Below are positions 50,381 to 60,282 of a stretch of 64,000 nucleotides of DNA, in pieces. The stretch is from RGIG3178 sp942492795. GTDB taxonomy: Bacteria; Bacillota; Clostridia; Christensenellales; QAND01. The stretch's first letter is position 1, and every line of letters starts with the position of its first letter. The notes below the pieces were generated by a model. That model saw nothing but the letters and a program-made list of their open reading frames with translations, did no database searches and was not told where the DNA came from. A program made the position numbers and the translations under genes. The stretch spans positions 434,001 through 498,000 of the forward strand of contig OW818639.1 of NCBI GenBank assembly GCA_942492795.1, in the 5' to 3' direction.

Positions 50381-53300
50381 TTACGCGTTCTGGGTGTCCA
50401 CTTTATCGACGTCTTCGCTGTTCTTGCGCGCGAGGTACAGTACAACTCCCTGCACCGCCGCGATGCCTACCATCAGCAACGTCCACATGTCGACAATGAT
50501 CATCGGGTTCTGCATGTTCTCCGTGAGGATGAACGCTACGATGGCTCCGATGCCCGGGACCAGACTGAAGATCCGCATGAACCCTTTACGCTTTTGATCC
50601 GATTCACTGCCGTTCTGCTGCTGTTGTTTCTTGAAGTATCCGATCAGAAGACCCATGGATACCAGTGCCGTTCCGATCGCAAGTATCAGGTTCAGCAGCG
50701 CCCAGCTTGCTCCCGGAAGTCCGCCCGCAGGCACTTCGGGATTCACGATGGTTGTGGTGGTCGGCGTCGGCGTCGGGTTAAGCGGCGTCGCTGTCGGGTT
50801 CACCGGCGCAGCATTGATGGTGAGCACACCGTTGATTACCGTCACCGCATAGTTGGCATTCGGCGTATAGGAAGCCGTTATGTCATATGTTCCCACAGCT
50901 GCGCCCGCCACGCGGCTGAGCGTGTATTGGATGATGTCGCTGCCGACAAGGCCGGTTACCGTTGCGCTCAGCGCAGGATCCTCATTGCCCCGTGTCTTGG
51001 TCTTGTTGGCTACCGTGATGGTAACAGCCTTGGGATTGATGGTCAGTTTCCCGTTCGTATACGAGATCATATAGTGGTCGGTCACATCCGCTGCGCCGTC
51101 GAGTATCTGAACAGTTCCCGTCGTGAAGGTTACGTTGTAATTTCCGGCGTTCGTGCCTTTGCCCGATGCGCTGACCCCGTTGAGGGTTAATCCCGCGGGC
51201 AGTCCGCTAAACCCTGTAACGCTGTGTTCCGTGCCGTCATAGGTTACGGTTGCACTGTTTGCCGTAAGCGTGATCGCGGTCTTTTGCGCGAATTGCGCGG
51301 TGTATGTCGCGTTGCCCGAAACCGTCGCGGGCGGTGCCGTAAGATCGGGATCCCAGCCCGTAAATCTCCAGCCGGTGTTCGCTGCGATGGTCGGGATCAC
51401 AGGGAAGCTGTCGCCGTAGTGCAATCCGCCAAACACAAGCGTATTTGTTGAAGAACCGTTGGCTGTCGGTACGAACGTGATGGTGTATACGTTCTGCGTG
51501 TACTGTGCGACGTAGGTCGCGTTGCCCAGTACCGTTGTGGAAGGTTCGATATCCCAGCCGGTGAACGTCCAGCCCGCGTTTGCCGTGACAACAGGTACCG
51601 TGATGGTATCGTTCAGATGTTTGCCCGCAAAGACCAGCGTATCGGACGATGTGCCTTTGCCTGCAAGGTCAAACGTTACCGTGTATACGTTCTGCGTGTA
51701 CTGTGCGACGTAGGTCGCGTTGCCCAATACCGTTGTGGAAGGTTCGATATCCCAGCCGGTGAATGTCCAGCCCGCGTTTGCCGTGACAACAGGTACCGTG
51801 ATGGTTTCGTTCAGATGTTTGCCCGCAAAGACCAGCGTATCGGACGATGTGCCTTTGCCTGCAAGGTCAAACGTTACCGTGTATACGTTCTGCGTGTACT
51901 GTGCAACGTAGGTCGCGTTGCCCAGTACCGTTGTGGAAGGTTCGATGTCCCAGCCGGTGAATGTCCAGCCCGCGTTTGCGGTGACAACAGGTATCGCGAT
52001 GGTATCGTTCAGATGTTTGCCCGCAAAGACCAGTGTATCGGACGATGTGCCTTTGCCTGCAAGGTCAAACGTTACCGTGTATACGTTCTGCGCTGTCCAC
52101 TGTGCATACAGGTTCTCATCCCGGTAGATGTTGAAGGTTCCTTCCGGATAGAAGTAGGAATCAAAAGCCGTCTTCCATCCCGCGAACGTGAATCCTTCCT
52201 TTGTAAGCGTTCCGGGGCCCATTACCGTGACCAATCCGGTATGCTCATAGCTGGTTGAATCCACGGGGGCGGTGCCGCCGGTGTTTCCGTTGCCGTGATA
52301 CGTCACCGTATGGTTCGGTATCCATTGTGCAATGAGATTCTCATCCCGGTAGATGCCGAAGGTGTTTCCCGCTTCAAAATACGATTCGTATGCGGTTACC
52401 CATCCGCCGAATGTGAATCCGGCTTTGACAAGGGTTCCCGGGCCCATTACCGTGACCGTGCCTCCGGGAGCATAATTGTTTGCATCCACGGGAGCGGTGC
52501 CGCCGGTATTCCCGTTTCCATGGTATGTTACCGTGAAGGTGGTCACATTCTGCGTGTATTGCGCAACATACGTCGCGTTGCCCAGTACCGTCGCGGACGG
52601 TTCGATATTCCAGCCGGTGAATGTCCAGCCGGTGTTCGCCGTAACTTGAGGTATCACGATGGTGTCGCCATAATGTTTGCCCGCAAAGAGCAGCGTATCA
52701 TCGGATGTGCCCTTGCCGTCAAGGTCGAAGTTTACCGTGTAGGTGTTCTGCGTGTATTGCGCAACGTATGTTTCGCTCTTGGTCACCGTCAAAGGCAGTG
52801 CCGGAGACCAGCTGTTGGCAAATGTCCAGCCTGCGTTCGCTATGACTGTCGGCGCCGCCGGGAACGGGTCGCCGTCGTGCAGCCCCGTGAATTGAAGCGT
52901 GTTGCCCGATGTGCCTTTGCCGTCAAGGTCGAAGGTCACCGTAAAGGTATTCCGGCGTGTGACCGTCACTTTTGCGCTGTCGGATTGGCCTGTTTGGTCA
53001 ATGGTTGCTATATTGTTGTTGACTCCCACATCCGCGAGAGTGAATGTCGTGTTATAGGTTTTGCTGCCTGTTGCGCTGAACGGCCAGGACATGCCGTTGC
53101 TGTCCGATACGTTAATGTTTTTATTGGCTTCCTTCGATATCCACCAAGGGAACATTACAGTGTCCTTATCGCTGGTCACATGCACTTCACCCAAGTCACC
53201 CGAATGATTGGTAATCGAAACATTGGCTTTTACCTTATACCAAAAGCCCCCAAGTCCGGTGAACGGAATCGAATAGGCGTATTCATGGCTTTCCCCCGGA

Positions 53301-53752
53301 TTCAATACGGGTTTTCCAGACATGTTCACGCTAGCCGTGGCATGCACTGCGTTGCCGGACGGATCCGACAAAACCACTCCGATGGTCAGGTTCTGGGTAG
53401 CGACCGAACCTGTGTTTTTCACCGTTACTTTCCCGGTGAATACACCCGCATCCGTATAGCCGCCTGTTTTCACGACGTTGACGGTGTACGTTGAAACGCC
53501 CTGTTCACCATCGTAGAGGTTCCAACTGGACGGCGTAACCGATTTGTCTATCGTCCATAAATAGGTACGAACCAGATCGGCATTTGCCGAACACTCAACT
53601 TTCAATGAGGTTCCGTTCTGTCCGCCGCCACAACCGGAAGTGATGAATGAGTCATCCAGTGCTTCCGCCATAGCGGCAGTCGGTATACCGGAAAAGATCA
53701 AGCATAGCGCCAGCGCCAAACTCAACAATTTGAATAAAGATTTTCTGTTCAT
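50381..53752 (-). CDS. Surface protein with InlB/Flg_new repeats and MBG domain
   Basis: A 1123-residue exported protein. ATG 53752 follows GAGGAGG. Signal peptide to about residue 29 (TAAMA/EA). An N-terminal Ig-like region is followed by about eight Listeria-Bacteroides (InlB B) repeats of 45-66 residues; three copies of the 66-residue form (YTVTFDLAGKGTSSDTLVF) are almost identical, also at DNA level with a 198-base period (51490-52085). Next are MBG-type domains, a Pro/Thr linker (PTATPLNPTPTPTTTT) and three C-terminal membrane helices instead of an LPXTG anchor. Probably an adhesin or surface stalk. Confidence 0.88.
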   Translation of the reverse strand: MNRKSLFKLLSLALALCLIFSGIPTAAMAEALDDSFITSGCGGGQNGTSLKVECSANADLVRTYLWTIDKSVTPSSWNLYDGEQGVSTYTVNVVKTGGYTDAGVFTGKVTVKNTGSVATQNLTIGVVLSDPSGNAVHATASVNMSGKPVLNPGESHEYAYSIPFTGLGGFWYKVKANVSITNHSGDLGEVHVTSDKDTVMFPWWISKEANKNINVSDSNGMSWPFSATGSKTYNTTFTLADVGVNNNIATIDQTGQSDSAKVTVTRRNTFTVTFDLDGKGTSGNTLQFTGLHDGDPFPAAPTVIANAGWTFANSWSPALPLTVTKSETYVAQYTQNTYTVNFDLDGKGTSDDTLLFAGKHYGDTIVIPQVTANTGWTFTGWNIEPSATVLGNATYVAQYTQNVTTFTVTYHGNGNTGGTAPVDANNYAPGGTVTVMGPGTLVKAGFTFGGWVTAYESYFEAGNTFGIYRDENLIAQWIPNHTVTYHGNGNTGGTAPVDSTSYEHTGLVTVMGPGTLTKEGFTFAGWKTAFDSYFYPEGTFNIYRDENLYAQWTAQNVYTVTFDLAGKGTSSDTLVFAGKHLNDTIAIPVVTANAGWTFTGWDIEPSTTVLGNATYVAQYTQNVYTVTFDLAGKGTSSDTLVFAGKHLNETITVPVVTANAGWTFTGWDIEPSTTVLGNATYVAQYTQNVYTVTFDLAGKGTSSDTLVFAGKHLNDTITVPVVTANAGWTFTGWDIEPSTTVLGNATYVAQYTQNVYTITFVPTANGSSTNTLVFGGLHYGDSFPVIPTIAANTGWRFTGWDPDLTAPPATVSGNATYTAQFAQKTAITLTANSATVTYDGTEHSVTGFSGLPAGLTLNGVSASGKGTNAGNYNVTFTTGTVQILDGAADVTDHYMISYTNGKLTINPKAVTITVANKTKTRGNEDPALSATVTGLVGSDIIQYTLSRVAGAAVGTYDITASYTPNANYAVTVINGVLTINAAPVNPTATPLNPTPTPTTTTIVNPEVPAGGLPGASWALLNLILAIGTALVSMGLLIGYFKKQQQQNGSESDQKRKGFMRIFSLVPGIGAIVAFILTENMQNPMIIVDMWTLLMVGIAAVQGVVLYLARKNSEDVDKVDTQNA

Positions 53753-54114
53753 TTGTTCTTCCTCCTCGATGCGCATCCGATGCGCTCATGCAGGCAAAGT
53801 AAGCCGTATCCGAATGATGTAAGGTAATTATATGTGTCACTGGTTACATAGCAGTTACAATTACAAATATTTGGAAAAAACTTTTATTTTTATAACTTTT
53901 GTAATACATAACCAAAAAACAGCCGAATAGCTGTTTTTTACCCCTGTTGTTGGCCGTAACGCTGCACGGTTTTCAATGTCTGCAATGATTTATAACAAAC
54001 GCTGTTCTAAATGGATTTATTTGTGTAACTTTTTTATGCAACCGTCCCGCTCCGATTGCAATGCAACGATCCATGGTATTTGATTGATATGCATGGATAC
54101 AATATCTTGTGTTT
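53753..54114. other. Intergenic with terminator
   Basis: AT-rich 360-base gap. AAAAAACAGC/GCTGTTTTTT hairpin at 53914-53939 is a good bidirectional terminator, probably for the Nudix gene. No gene seen. Confidence 0.6.
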
Positions 54115-54522
54115 CTATTGCATCATGCCGGATAGTTTTGCTATTTCCACCATGTGCCCTATGTTACCCTCGCCCGCAAATCGTGCCATATCAAAGAAGT
54201 TTTGATCTTTGTTCAGCCAAACAAGTTTGTGTTTTTCTTCCATCAACGGAACCTCTTTGTTCAATGTGCCGATATACACCTGCATGCTCATATTTTGATG
54301 ATGCCAGACGTAATCCATAAACCGCGTCAGCGTGATTTGGTCATCTGCAATGCCGGTTTCTTCCAACAACTCCCGATACGCGGCGTCCAAACCGGGTTCG
54401 CCCTTTTCGATTTTTCCGCCGACAAAGTTATACAAACCCTGGTACGGGTCGTTTGCGCGCAAGCAAAACAATAGTTTGTCCCGATGCGGATGGATGACGA
54501 TGATGCAATTGAAGCGCTGCAT
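54115..54522 (-). CDS. Nudix hydrolase
   Basis: A 135-residue enzyme. Start ATG 54522 (AAGGCGG upstream); the longer frame upstream reads as non-coding. Nudix box GGKIEKGEPGLDAAYRELLEETGI complete (Gx5Ex7REUXEEXGU), here at about residues 38-60. It hydrolyses a nucleoside diphosphate linked to another moiety, perhaps 8-oxo-dGTP as in MutT-like house-cleaning enzymes. Stands alone. Confidence 0.9.
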   Translation of the reverse strand: MQRFNCIIVIHPHRDKLLFCLRANDPYQGLYNFVGGKIEKGEPGLDAAYRELLEETGIADDQITLTRFMDYVWHHQNMSMQVYIGTLNKEVPLMEEKHKLVWLNKDQNFFDMARFAGEGNIGHMVEIAKLSGMMQ

Positions 54523-54849
54523 GTTTTCTACCGCCTTAACGTTCTTCTTAGGATCATTATAGAAAGACCGGCAGTCGATTGTAAACAAGGAAATCATGCC
54601 CACTTCGGCAAACAACCATGCGCAGGATACCCGAACGGATATAACGGCGAAATTGCTTTCATCATCAAAACGATGTCTTTTTGGCAACAATCAAGAATGG
54701 AGGATTTTCAAAGCAGGTCCCTTGTGCTATAGTGTGTATGGTATATGCTCCTTCATCATACTGATAACCGCATTGTATTTATGTATATTTAACCATGTTC
54801 TCATGGTTTAAATAGGATCCATGGAATCTTATCAAAGGAGTGAAGTATT
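54523..54849. other. Intergenic, divergent promoters expected
   Basis: About 330 bases between the Nudix and dehydrogenase genes. The reading frame open here on the minus strand has no ribosome site or homology. AAAGGAG at 54834-54840 serves the dehydrogenase start. No hairpin of note. Confidence 0.5.
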
Positions 54850-55908
54850 ATGGAAATTCCGAAAATCCGGCATATGGGCGTCATCGTTGAACCCCATGTC
54901 GCAGAAGTGCACTCGGAGCCGCTGGAGGTAATGTGCGAAGAGGATGTTGTCATCAAGATGGAAGCTTGCAACATCTGCACAACCGACTATCAGCATTGGG
55001 ACGGGCTTCGCAACCACCAGGGATTCCCGATGGCGGGCGGACACGAATGGGCCGGCATCGTTGTCGCCAAGGGCGATAAGGTAAAAGGTCTTGAAATCGG
55101 CGACAGAGTTGCCATGGCCTCCAAGGGCTGCGGCAAATGCGCAACCTGCCGCAGCGGACGCACTTCCTGCTGCATCGCACGGGAAGGCCGCGTTATCACC
55201 AACGGTTATCTCGGCGCCCGCGGTTTCGCCAACTATAAAGTGTCGCATCAGACCGACGTCATGAAGATGTCCAAAGACATCACGGCAGCCGAAGCGGGAT
55301 TTCTTGAGCCGGTATCCACAGCCGTGTCCGGCAACAAGAAACTTCGCGTAAAGCCCGCCGAGACAGTCGTCGTCATCGGCGCAGGGACAATGGGACTGGT
55401 CAACGCACAGGTCGCCAAAGCCTTCGGCGCACGCGTCATCATCTCCGAACTCACGCCTTACAAATTGGAGCGCGCACGGTCGATGGGCTTCGCGGAAGTC
55501 ATCGATGCGAAGAACTGCAACCCCATCGATAAAGTCAAAGAGTTGACCGACGGCTTTGGCGCCGACGCCGTCATCGCAGCCGTCGGACATTCCGTCGCCT
55601 ACAAGCAGGGCTGGGAAATGCTCAAGCGGATGGAAGGCCGTTTCCTGCTGTTCGCAGCCGGATATCCGAAGCCCGAAATGGTCATAGATCCCAACGACAT
55701 CCACTACCGCCGCATGGAGATCATCGGAACGATGAACTCCGACGTCGCTGATTTTGTGGATGCGGCATTCCTGATCTCCAACAAACTGGTCGATTGCTCC
55801 TACTCTCTGGAAGGCAAGGTTTTCCCGCTTCGCGAACTTCAGGAAGCCTACAAACTTGCGGCAACGCCGGACACCTACCGCGTGACCGTCGATCTGCAGG
55901 GAATCTAA
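54850..55908 (+). CDS. Zinc-dependent medium-chain alcohol/polyol dehydrogenase
   Basis: A 352-residue MDR enzyme. Catalytic zinc site with Cys43 in CNICTTDYQH and GHEWAG; structural zinc cysteines in CGKCATCRSGRTSCC; NAD(P)-binding GAGTMGLVNAQVAKAFG at about 178; EPVSTAVSG. Closest to sorbitol, threonine or related dehydrogenases, but the substrate cannot be set. Single gene with its own ribosome site and terminator. Confidence 0.88.
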   Translation: MEIPKIRHMGVIVEPHVAEVHSEPLEVMCEEDVVIKMEACNICTTDYQHWDGLRNHQGFPMAGGHEWAGIVVAKGDKVKGLEIGDRVAMASKGCGKCATCRSGRTSCCIAREGRVITNGYLGARGFANYKVSHQTDVMKMSKDITAAEAGFLEPVSTAVSGNKKLRVKPAETVVVIGAGTMGLVNAQVAKAFGARVIISELTPYKLERARSMGFAEVIDAKNCNPIDKVKELTDGFGADAVIAAVGHSVAYKQGWEMLKRMEGRFLLFAAGYPKPEMVIDPNDIHYRRMEIIGTMNSDVADFVDAAFLISNKLVDCSYSLEGKVFPLRELQEAYKLAATPDTYRVTVDLQGI

Positions 55909-55918
55909 GGCAAACATT

Positions 55919-55952
55919 AAAAAGAGGCAAGCCACACGGCTTGCCTCTTTTT
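55919..55952. terminator. Bidirectional terminator after the dehydrogenase
   Basis: AAAAAGAGGCAAGCC/GGCTTGCCTCTTTTT, 15 base pairs with an ACAC loop; also ends the convergent AI-2E gene. Confidence 0.9.
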
Positions 55953-56055
55953 GTTTTATCAACCTGCGTCTTTGCTGTTGATCGACAACGTTCCCGGCGT
56001 TGTGTTCAAACCGGATGTATCCGCCCCGTTGCGTGCGAAACAATGACTTTACGGA

Positions 56056-57192
56056 CTAGCATACGTCCACCTCTCTTTTAATCAGCCGGGATTCTATGAA
56101 AGCCTGCATAAGCGAATAGGCGATAGCCACCACCGGAACGCCTATGAGCATGCCGATCGCGCCAAAGAATCCGCCGCCTACCAATACGCCAAACAATACC
56201 CAAAGGATCGGGAGGCCCATGCGGTCCCCCATCATCTTTGGCTCGATGATGTTGCCTTCAACCTGTTGAAGCACGACGGAAAACAGGAGAAACCAGATCA
56301 TCTGCGCAGGGTTTGCGATAAACAGCAGCAGCGAGCAGAGTATGGCTGCGATGATAGGGCCAAAGATCGGGATGAGATTGAAAACGCCGCATATCACGCT
56401 GATGAGTACAACATAGCTGAAATGAAACGGCGCAAGCACGACATAGGTCACAACGCCGACCAAAATGGAGCAGAATATGCGCACATACAGGAAGATGCTG
56501 AATATCTGGTTGCTGCGGCGAAGGATGGAGAACAGCGTATCCGCAGCGTTGAGCTTGCAGAACGCATAGAGCGCTTTTTTAGCCTGTTGCCCCAGCGCCT
56601 CCCTGCCGTAGAGCATATAAATGGAGATCAATATGCCTAAGCCTAAGTTGAATGCTCCCGTTAAAAAGGAGAGCATCAGCGTATAAGCACCCGCCGCTAT
56701 GTTTCCGATGGAGGACAGCAAGGTTCCTGTGAGGGATTGTATCGAAGAAAACACGCTGGCGATGCCGCTTTGGGGGATGTTGAAACGTTTGAGCATATCC
56801 GCGATCCAGTGGGTGACGACATCCGCCGTGGGCTGGATTCTGTTTACAAGCATCCCGAGGGACCGCACAATCTCAGGAAGGATGGCGTAGAGGAGCAGTA
56901 CCGTTGTCGCAATCGTAAGCACATACACGATCGCCATGGCAACGCATCTGCGAAAAGCCGGCTTCCACCTGTTGAATAGCCGGTTTTTTGCAAACCTGTG
57001 CTCCAGTTTGCTGACAGGCCAATAGAGAAGATACGCGATAAACGCGCCGATGATGAACGGATTGAGCACTTCCAGTATCTTGGATATGACGCTCCCGATC
57101 GTCGGCAGATTGTTGATAAGCCACGCGAACAGGATCAGAAGCATGCCCACGAACAATGCGCTTCGGGCGATGGATGTGCGATTCTTTTGCAT
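56056..57192 (-). CDS. AI-2E family transporter
   Basis: A 378-residue membrane protein with about eight helices and the long extracellular loop of the AI-2E (PF01594) family, with the NPFIIGAFIAYLLYWPV and GVFNLIPIFGPIIAAI motifs. Some members export autoinducer-2; others are Na+/H+ antiporters or of unknown use, so the name is only a family label. It starts 15 bases after the HdeD-like gene stop, in one operon. Confidence 0.88.
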   Translation of the reverse strand: MQKNRTSIARSALFVGMLLILFAWLINNLPTIGSVISKILEVLNPFIIGAFIAYLLYWPVSKLEHRFAKNRLFNRWKPAFRRCVAMAIVYVLTIATTVLLLYAILPEIVRSLGMLVNRIQPTADVVTHWIADMLKRFNIPQSGIASVFSSIQSLTGTLLSSIGNIAAGAYTLMLSFLTGAFNLGLGILISIYMLYGREALGQQAKKALYAFCKLNAADTLFSILRRSNQIFSIFLYVRIFCSILVGVVTYVVLAPFHFSYVVLISVICGVFNLIPIFGPIIAAILCSLLLFIANPAQMIWFLLFSVVLQQVEGNIIEPKMMGDRMGLPILWVLFGVLVGGGFFGAIGMLIGVPVVAIAYSLMQAFIESRLIKREVDVC

Positions 57193-57207
57193 GGTGACTC
57201 CTTGTAA

Positions 57208-58578
57208 TCAGGGATTCTGATTCAGCCGATCCAAAAAGCTTTGGATCATGACCTGTTGGTTCTGTTCCGTGTAGATCCTGCGCGAAATGACATTGCTGTT
57301 TTTGATCTGGAACTGCCTGTTCAGATAGTCGTAGTAGGTCCCCGGCGTGACAACGCCGGTTATGCTGATGATATCCCGTCCGGCTGCACCGATGAGCGTA
57401 TCCGCAAGCAGGACGCAATTCGTTCCCATGCTGAAATAGGATGCGAACTTCCCGCTGATGAACTTGAAAAATCGGGATCCCGTTACCCGGTAGAGCCGGC
57501 TTGCGTAGTCCTTGTACGGCTGCATTGGAAGTTTACCCATATCCGCAAGCTGTGAATCGGGATAGAACGGTTCGACCAACGGCAGAAGCAATCCTATCTC
57601 GCGGCGTACGTTATCCTTTTGTTCCTGCGTCAGTTTTAATCCGAACGCATAGATGGTCTTCTTGTTCTCATAGCAACAGAAAGCAAGGTATTTGTCCCGC
57701 TGCTCCGTCAAAATCAGGTTGCCGTCTCCAAAAGCCCTAAGCAGCCTTTGTGTGCGCTCATTGTAACAGCCGTAAGTGAGTACCATGCCGTCGAACCAAA
57801 CGTCCACATGCCCGAAGCGGCTGAATCCGATCGGGGAAACGTGTACGAATACTTCCATGTCCGGCTTTGTGTCCAAATCTCCCGCCGCGGCCGGGAAGCG
57901 TTCCTTCCTTCGTTTCTCCTTTTCCGAGAGCTTCTCGTCGTCGAGCAGGTCGTTGACCTTGCGCACAAGGCTGTAGGGAATCAGAATCGCGATGCCGATG
58001 GGCAACGTGACACGAAACCCTCTGTGCCGCTTTTCGCCGTTGTTTGACTTGCCCAGGGTTCGAAACAGATCGCCCAGATGCGTTATACCGAATGCGAGCA
58101 GATAGAAGCCTATCATGTAGATGACCGTGAAAATATTCAGTTGCGGACGAAGGATCAAAAAGAAGCCCAACCCAAAGGAGAGCAGCGCCAACAGCAGCAT
58201 CAAAAGGCGACCGCGCACTTTATCCCGTTCATAAAGCCAGAACTGGACGGACTTGACGGCCCCGCTTAGGATCATATACAGGCCAAAACCCATCGAGAAG
58301 ATGGCCAGGTAAATATAGGGGAGTTTCCAGTTGAGAAGCAGCAGACCGGTGTAGATGCATGCGATCAGGAACTTGTACATCCCTTCGCGGGAGCGCTTGG
58401 GCGTGAACGCCATCCATTCGACGACTTCGGTCAGTGCAAGCAGCGAGAGTACGATCAAGCTTCCCGTCTGTGCGAACGTCTCCACCAGGCCCGGGAACAG
58501 CACCATCCACAGACCAAGGAGTATGAAGACGCAGCTTCGCCATAAAAGCGAGCCCGCTTTGCGATAGCGTTCCTGCAT
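57208..58578 (-). CDS. Membrane protein with HdeD-like N-terminus and DUF4105-like C-terminus
   Basis: A 456-residue protein, start ATG 58578 with GGGAGGAG. Residues about 12-200 contain six helices in the HdeD/DUF308 pattern. A soluble region of about 230 residues follows with HVSPIGFSRFGHVDVWFDGMVLTYGCYNE and FCCYENKKTIYAFGLKLTQEQKD, resembling DUF4105-type domains of uncertain function. The fusion of the two is unusual. It forms an operon with the AI-2E gene. Confidence 0.65.
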   Translation of the reverse strand: MQERYRKAGSLLWRSCVFILLGLWMVLFPGLVETFAQTGSLIVLSLLALTEVVEWMAFTPKRSREGMYKFLIACIYTGLLLLNWKLPYIYLAIFSMGFGLYMILSGAVKSVQFWLYERDKVRGRLLMLLLALLSFGLGFFLILRPQLNIFTVIYMIGFYLLAFGITHLGDLFRTLGKSNNGEKRHRGFRVTLPIGIAILIPYSLVRKVNDLLDDEKLSEKEKRRKERFPAAAGDLDTKPDMEVFVHVSPIGFSRFGHVDVWFDGMVLTYGCYNERTQRLLRAFGDGNLILTEQRDKYLAFCCYENKKTIYAFGLKLTQEQKDNVRREIGLLLPLVEPFYPDSQLADMGKLPMQPYKDYASRLYRVTGSRFFKFISGKFASYFSMGTNCVLLADTLIGAAGRDIISITGVVTPGTYYDYLNRQFQIKNSNVISRRIYTEQNQQVMIQSFLDRLNQNP

Positions 58579-58742
58579 ATTCTCCTCCCTTTCGTCCGCT
58601 TTGCTTTGCCGGCTGCTTCCCGGTCCCTGTTTATAAACCGCCAAATTCTTTCCATTTTCGTTTTATGCACCGCAAATGCACTGATGACAGACAAATTATA
58701 CTTTCTCCGCCGAAAACAAGCAACCAAGTACTGCATGCTTTG

Positions 58743-58771
58743 GCATAGCGGCGTCGCAAACAGCCATACAA
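58743..58771 (+). promoter_or_regulatory. Possible sigma-G promoter of the pdaA-type gene
   Basis: GCATA, 17 bases, CATACAA; fits sigma-G (GMATR, about 17-18, CATNMTA) at all but one position, 54 bases before the start codon. pdaA is forespore-controlled in Bacillus. Confidence 0.4.
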
Positions 58772-58824
58772 TGAACCATCGGGCAGATTTGGTTTGTCGG
58801 TGAATCCGAAAAGGAGGCGATTGC

Positions 58825-59643
58825 ATGCGCGTCATCCAACTGCAGCGGCGTCATATCTATTTCATGTTGAGCATAACGCTTGTCTTGGCGATACTCTGGC
58901 AACTCTATTGGCTGGGGCAAAATCTGATCACGGTCTTTAAACCCTCAACGGATTGGGGGTTATCGTTCGGGGAAAGCGGCACGCAGCCGCGCGGCAACGT
59001 CGACGCCAAGACGCTTTTAACGTTTCAAGCGATGTATGTAGGCGGCGCCGCCGACAAAATCCTGTATCTGACCTTCGACGCGGGCTATGAAAACGGCTTT
59101 ACGCCGAGCATTCTCGATACGCTTAACAAGCACAAGGCCAAAGCGGCCTTCTTCCTGGTGGGCAATTTCGTGCAGCGCAATCCCGATTTGACAAAGCGCA
59201 TCGTGAAGGACGGGCACATCGTGGGAAACCATACCTACCATCATTACAATGTCAGCAAAATCACCGATCCCGAGGAGTTCAAACAGGAACTCAAAGACCT
59301 TGAAGACCTCTTCTATGAGACGACAGGCGTTGCCATGACAAAATTCTACCGTCCGCCCGAAGGCAAATTCAGCGAGCAGAACCTCCGCATGGCACAGCAG
59401 CTTGGCTATAGTACTTTCTTCTGGAGCCTGGCGTATATGGACTGGGACAACAACAACCAGCCTTCGCATGAGGTCGCGCTGAATAAGCTTCTGCCCCGCA
59501 CGCACAACGGCGCCATCGTCTTGCTGCATTGCACCTCCAAGACCAACGCCGAAATTCTGGACGCCCTGCTGACGCAATGGGAGAATCAGGGATACAAATT
59601 CGGCTCGCTCAATGACCTTGCGGTAACGTTAAAGGCAAACTGA
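58825..59643 (+). CDS. pdaA: PdaA-type polysaccharide deacetylase (muramic delta-lactam)
   Basis: A 272-residue enzyme: membrane anchor or signal at residues 10-35, NodB domain with TFDAGYENGFTPSIL (motif 1), GNHTYHHYNVSKI (metal His), YRPPEGKFSEQNL (motif 3) and FWSLAYMDWD. It closely follows Bacillus PdaA, which deacetylates N-acetylmuramic acid so that the spore-cortex muramic delta-lactam can form. AAGGAGG precedes ATG. The sporulation link fits the other spore genes of the window. Confidence 0.87.
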   Translation: MRVIQLQRRHIYFMLSITLVLAILWQLYWLGQNLITVFKPSTDWGLSFGESGTQPRGNVDAKTLLTFQAMYVGGAADKILYLTFDAGYENGFTPSILDTLNKHKAKAAFFLVGNFVQRNPDLTKRIVKDGHIVGNHTYHHYNVSKITDPEEFKQELKDLEDLFYETTGVAMTKFYRPPEGKFSEQNLRMAQQLGYSTFFWSLAYMDWDNNNQPSHEVALNKLLPRTHNGAIVLLHCTSKTNAEILDALLTQWENQGYKFGSLNDLAVTLKAN

Positions 59644-59765
59644 ACTGATTCCATACAAACACGATAAATTTGAAGCTTTCCTTATGTCAGCGCTTAAGAA
59701 TAGATCGTTCATAAAAGTGTTTGGATATTTATTTTATAGTTTAAGCATTGCCATCTTGTTTTCGC

Positions 59766-60263
59766 TTACAAGTAATACGATGCCTCAGAGTATCGGGCAT
59801 CTAGTCGTAAAATTATATAATTAACATTGTTGGTTTGCTTAAGGTAGATTCCGCCGGTCAGTATTATTCCGCTATCTGAATCAACCCAGAATAAAGCTGA
59901 TGCACACTCGATAAATACGCTTTGAGGAAGAGAAAAATCAATCTTATATACTTCAGCCGTATGACCAACTAAGTCATCTATTGATATATATGAAGTATCA
60001 AGTGTTTTAAGCTTATCAAACTCTTTTGAATTGTATTTATAATTGACCGACTTTTTATAATAGTCCATATAATTCTGTGTATACTTAATTGATTTGCCAT
60101 TGACAGTAAGTTTTGCACTTTCCGAGATACTCCACCCATTTGTTCTTAATTTAGACTCAATTGACTTTGCAGTTTTATATCCAACACTTCCCTCCTCAGG
60201 AATAGAACAAGACAATGCAACAAGCATAATGATGCTTATTATTATCAGTGTAGCTTTTCTCAT
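59766..60263 (-). CDS. Hypothetical lipoprotein
   Basis: A 165-residue protein with lipoprotein signal (lipobox VALSC, Cys at about 19). The rest alternates polar and hydrophobic strands and ends YLKQTNNVNYIILRLDARY. I do not recognise a family. Very AT-rich and encoded 19 bases after the propeller lipoprotein gene, so the two are probably one operon. Confidence 0.55.
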   Translation of the reverse strand: MRKATLIIISIIMLVALSCSIPEEGSVGYKTAKSIESKLRTNGWSISESAKLTVNGKSIKYTQNYMDYYKKSVNYKYNSKEFDKLKTLDTSYISIDDLVGHTAEVYKIDFSLPQSVFIECASALFWVDSDSGIILTGGIYLKQTNNVNYIILRLDARYSEASYYL

Positions 60264-60282
60264 TGTTATCCCTCGCCAAGTA

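Noticed and set aside
51490..52085. CRISPR-like array
   Set aside because: The repeat period is 198 bases and coding; no short spacers. They are InlB-type protein repeats.
54832..56043. 403-codon open frame antisense to the zinc dehydrogenase
   Set aside because: Overlaps a gene with complete zinc and cofactor motifs and crosses its terminator.
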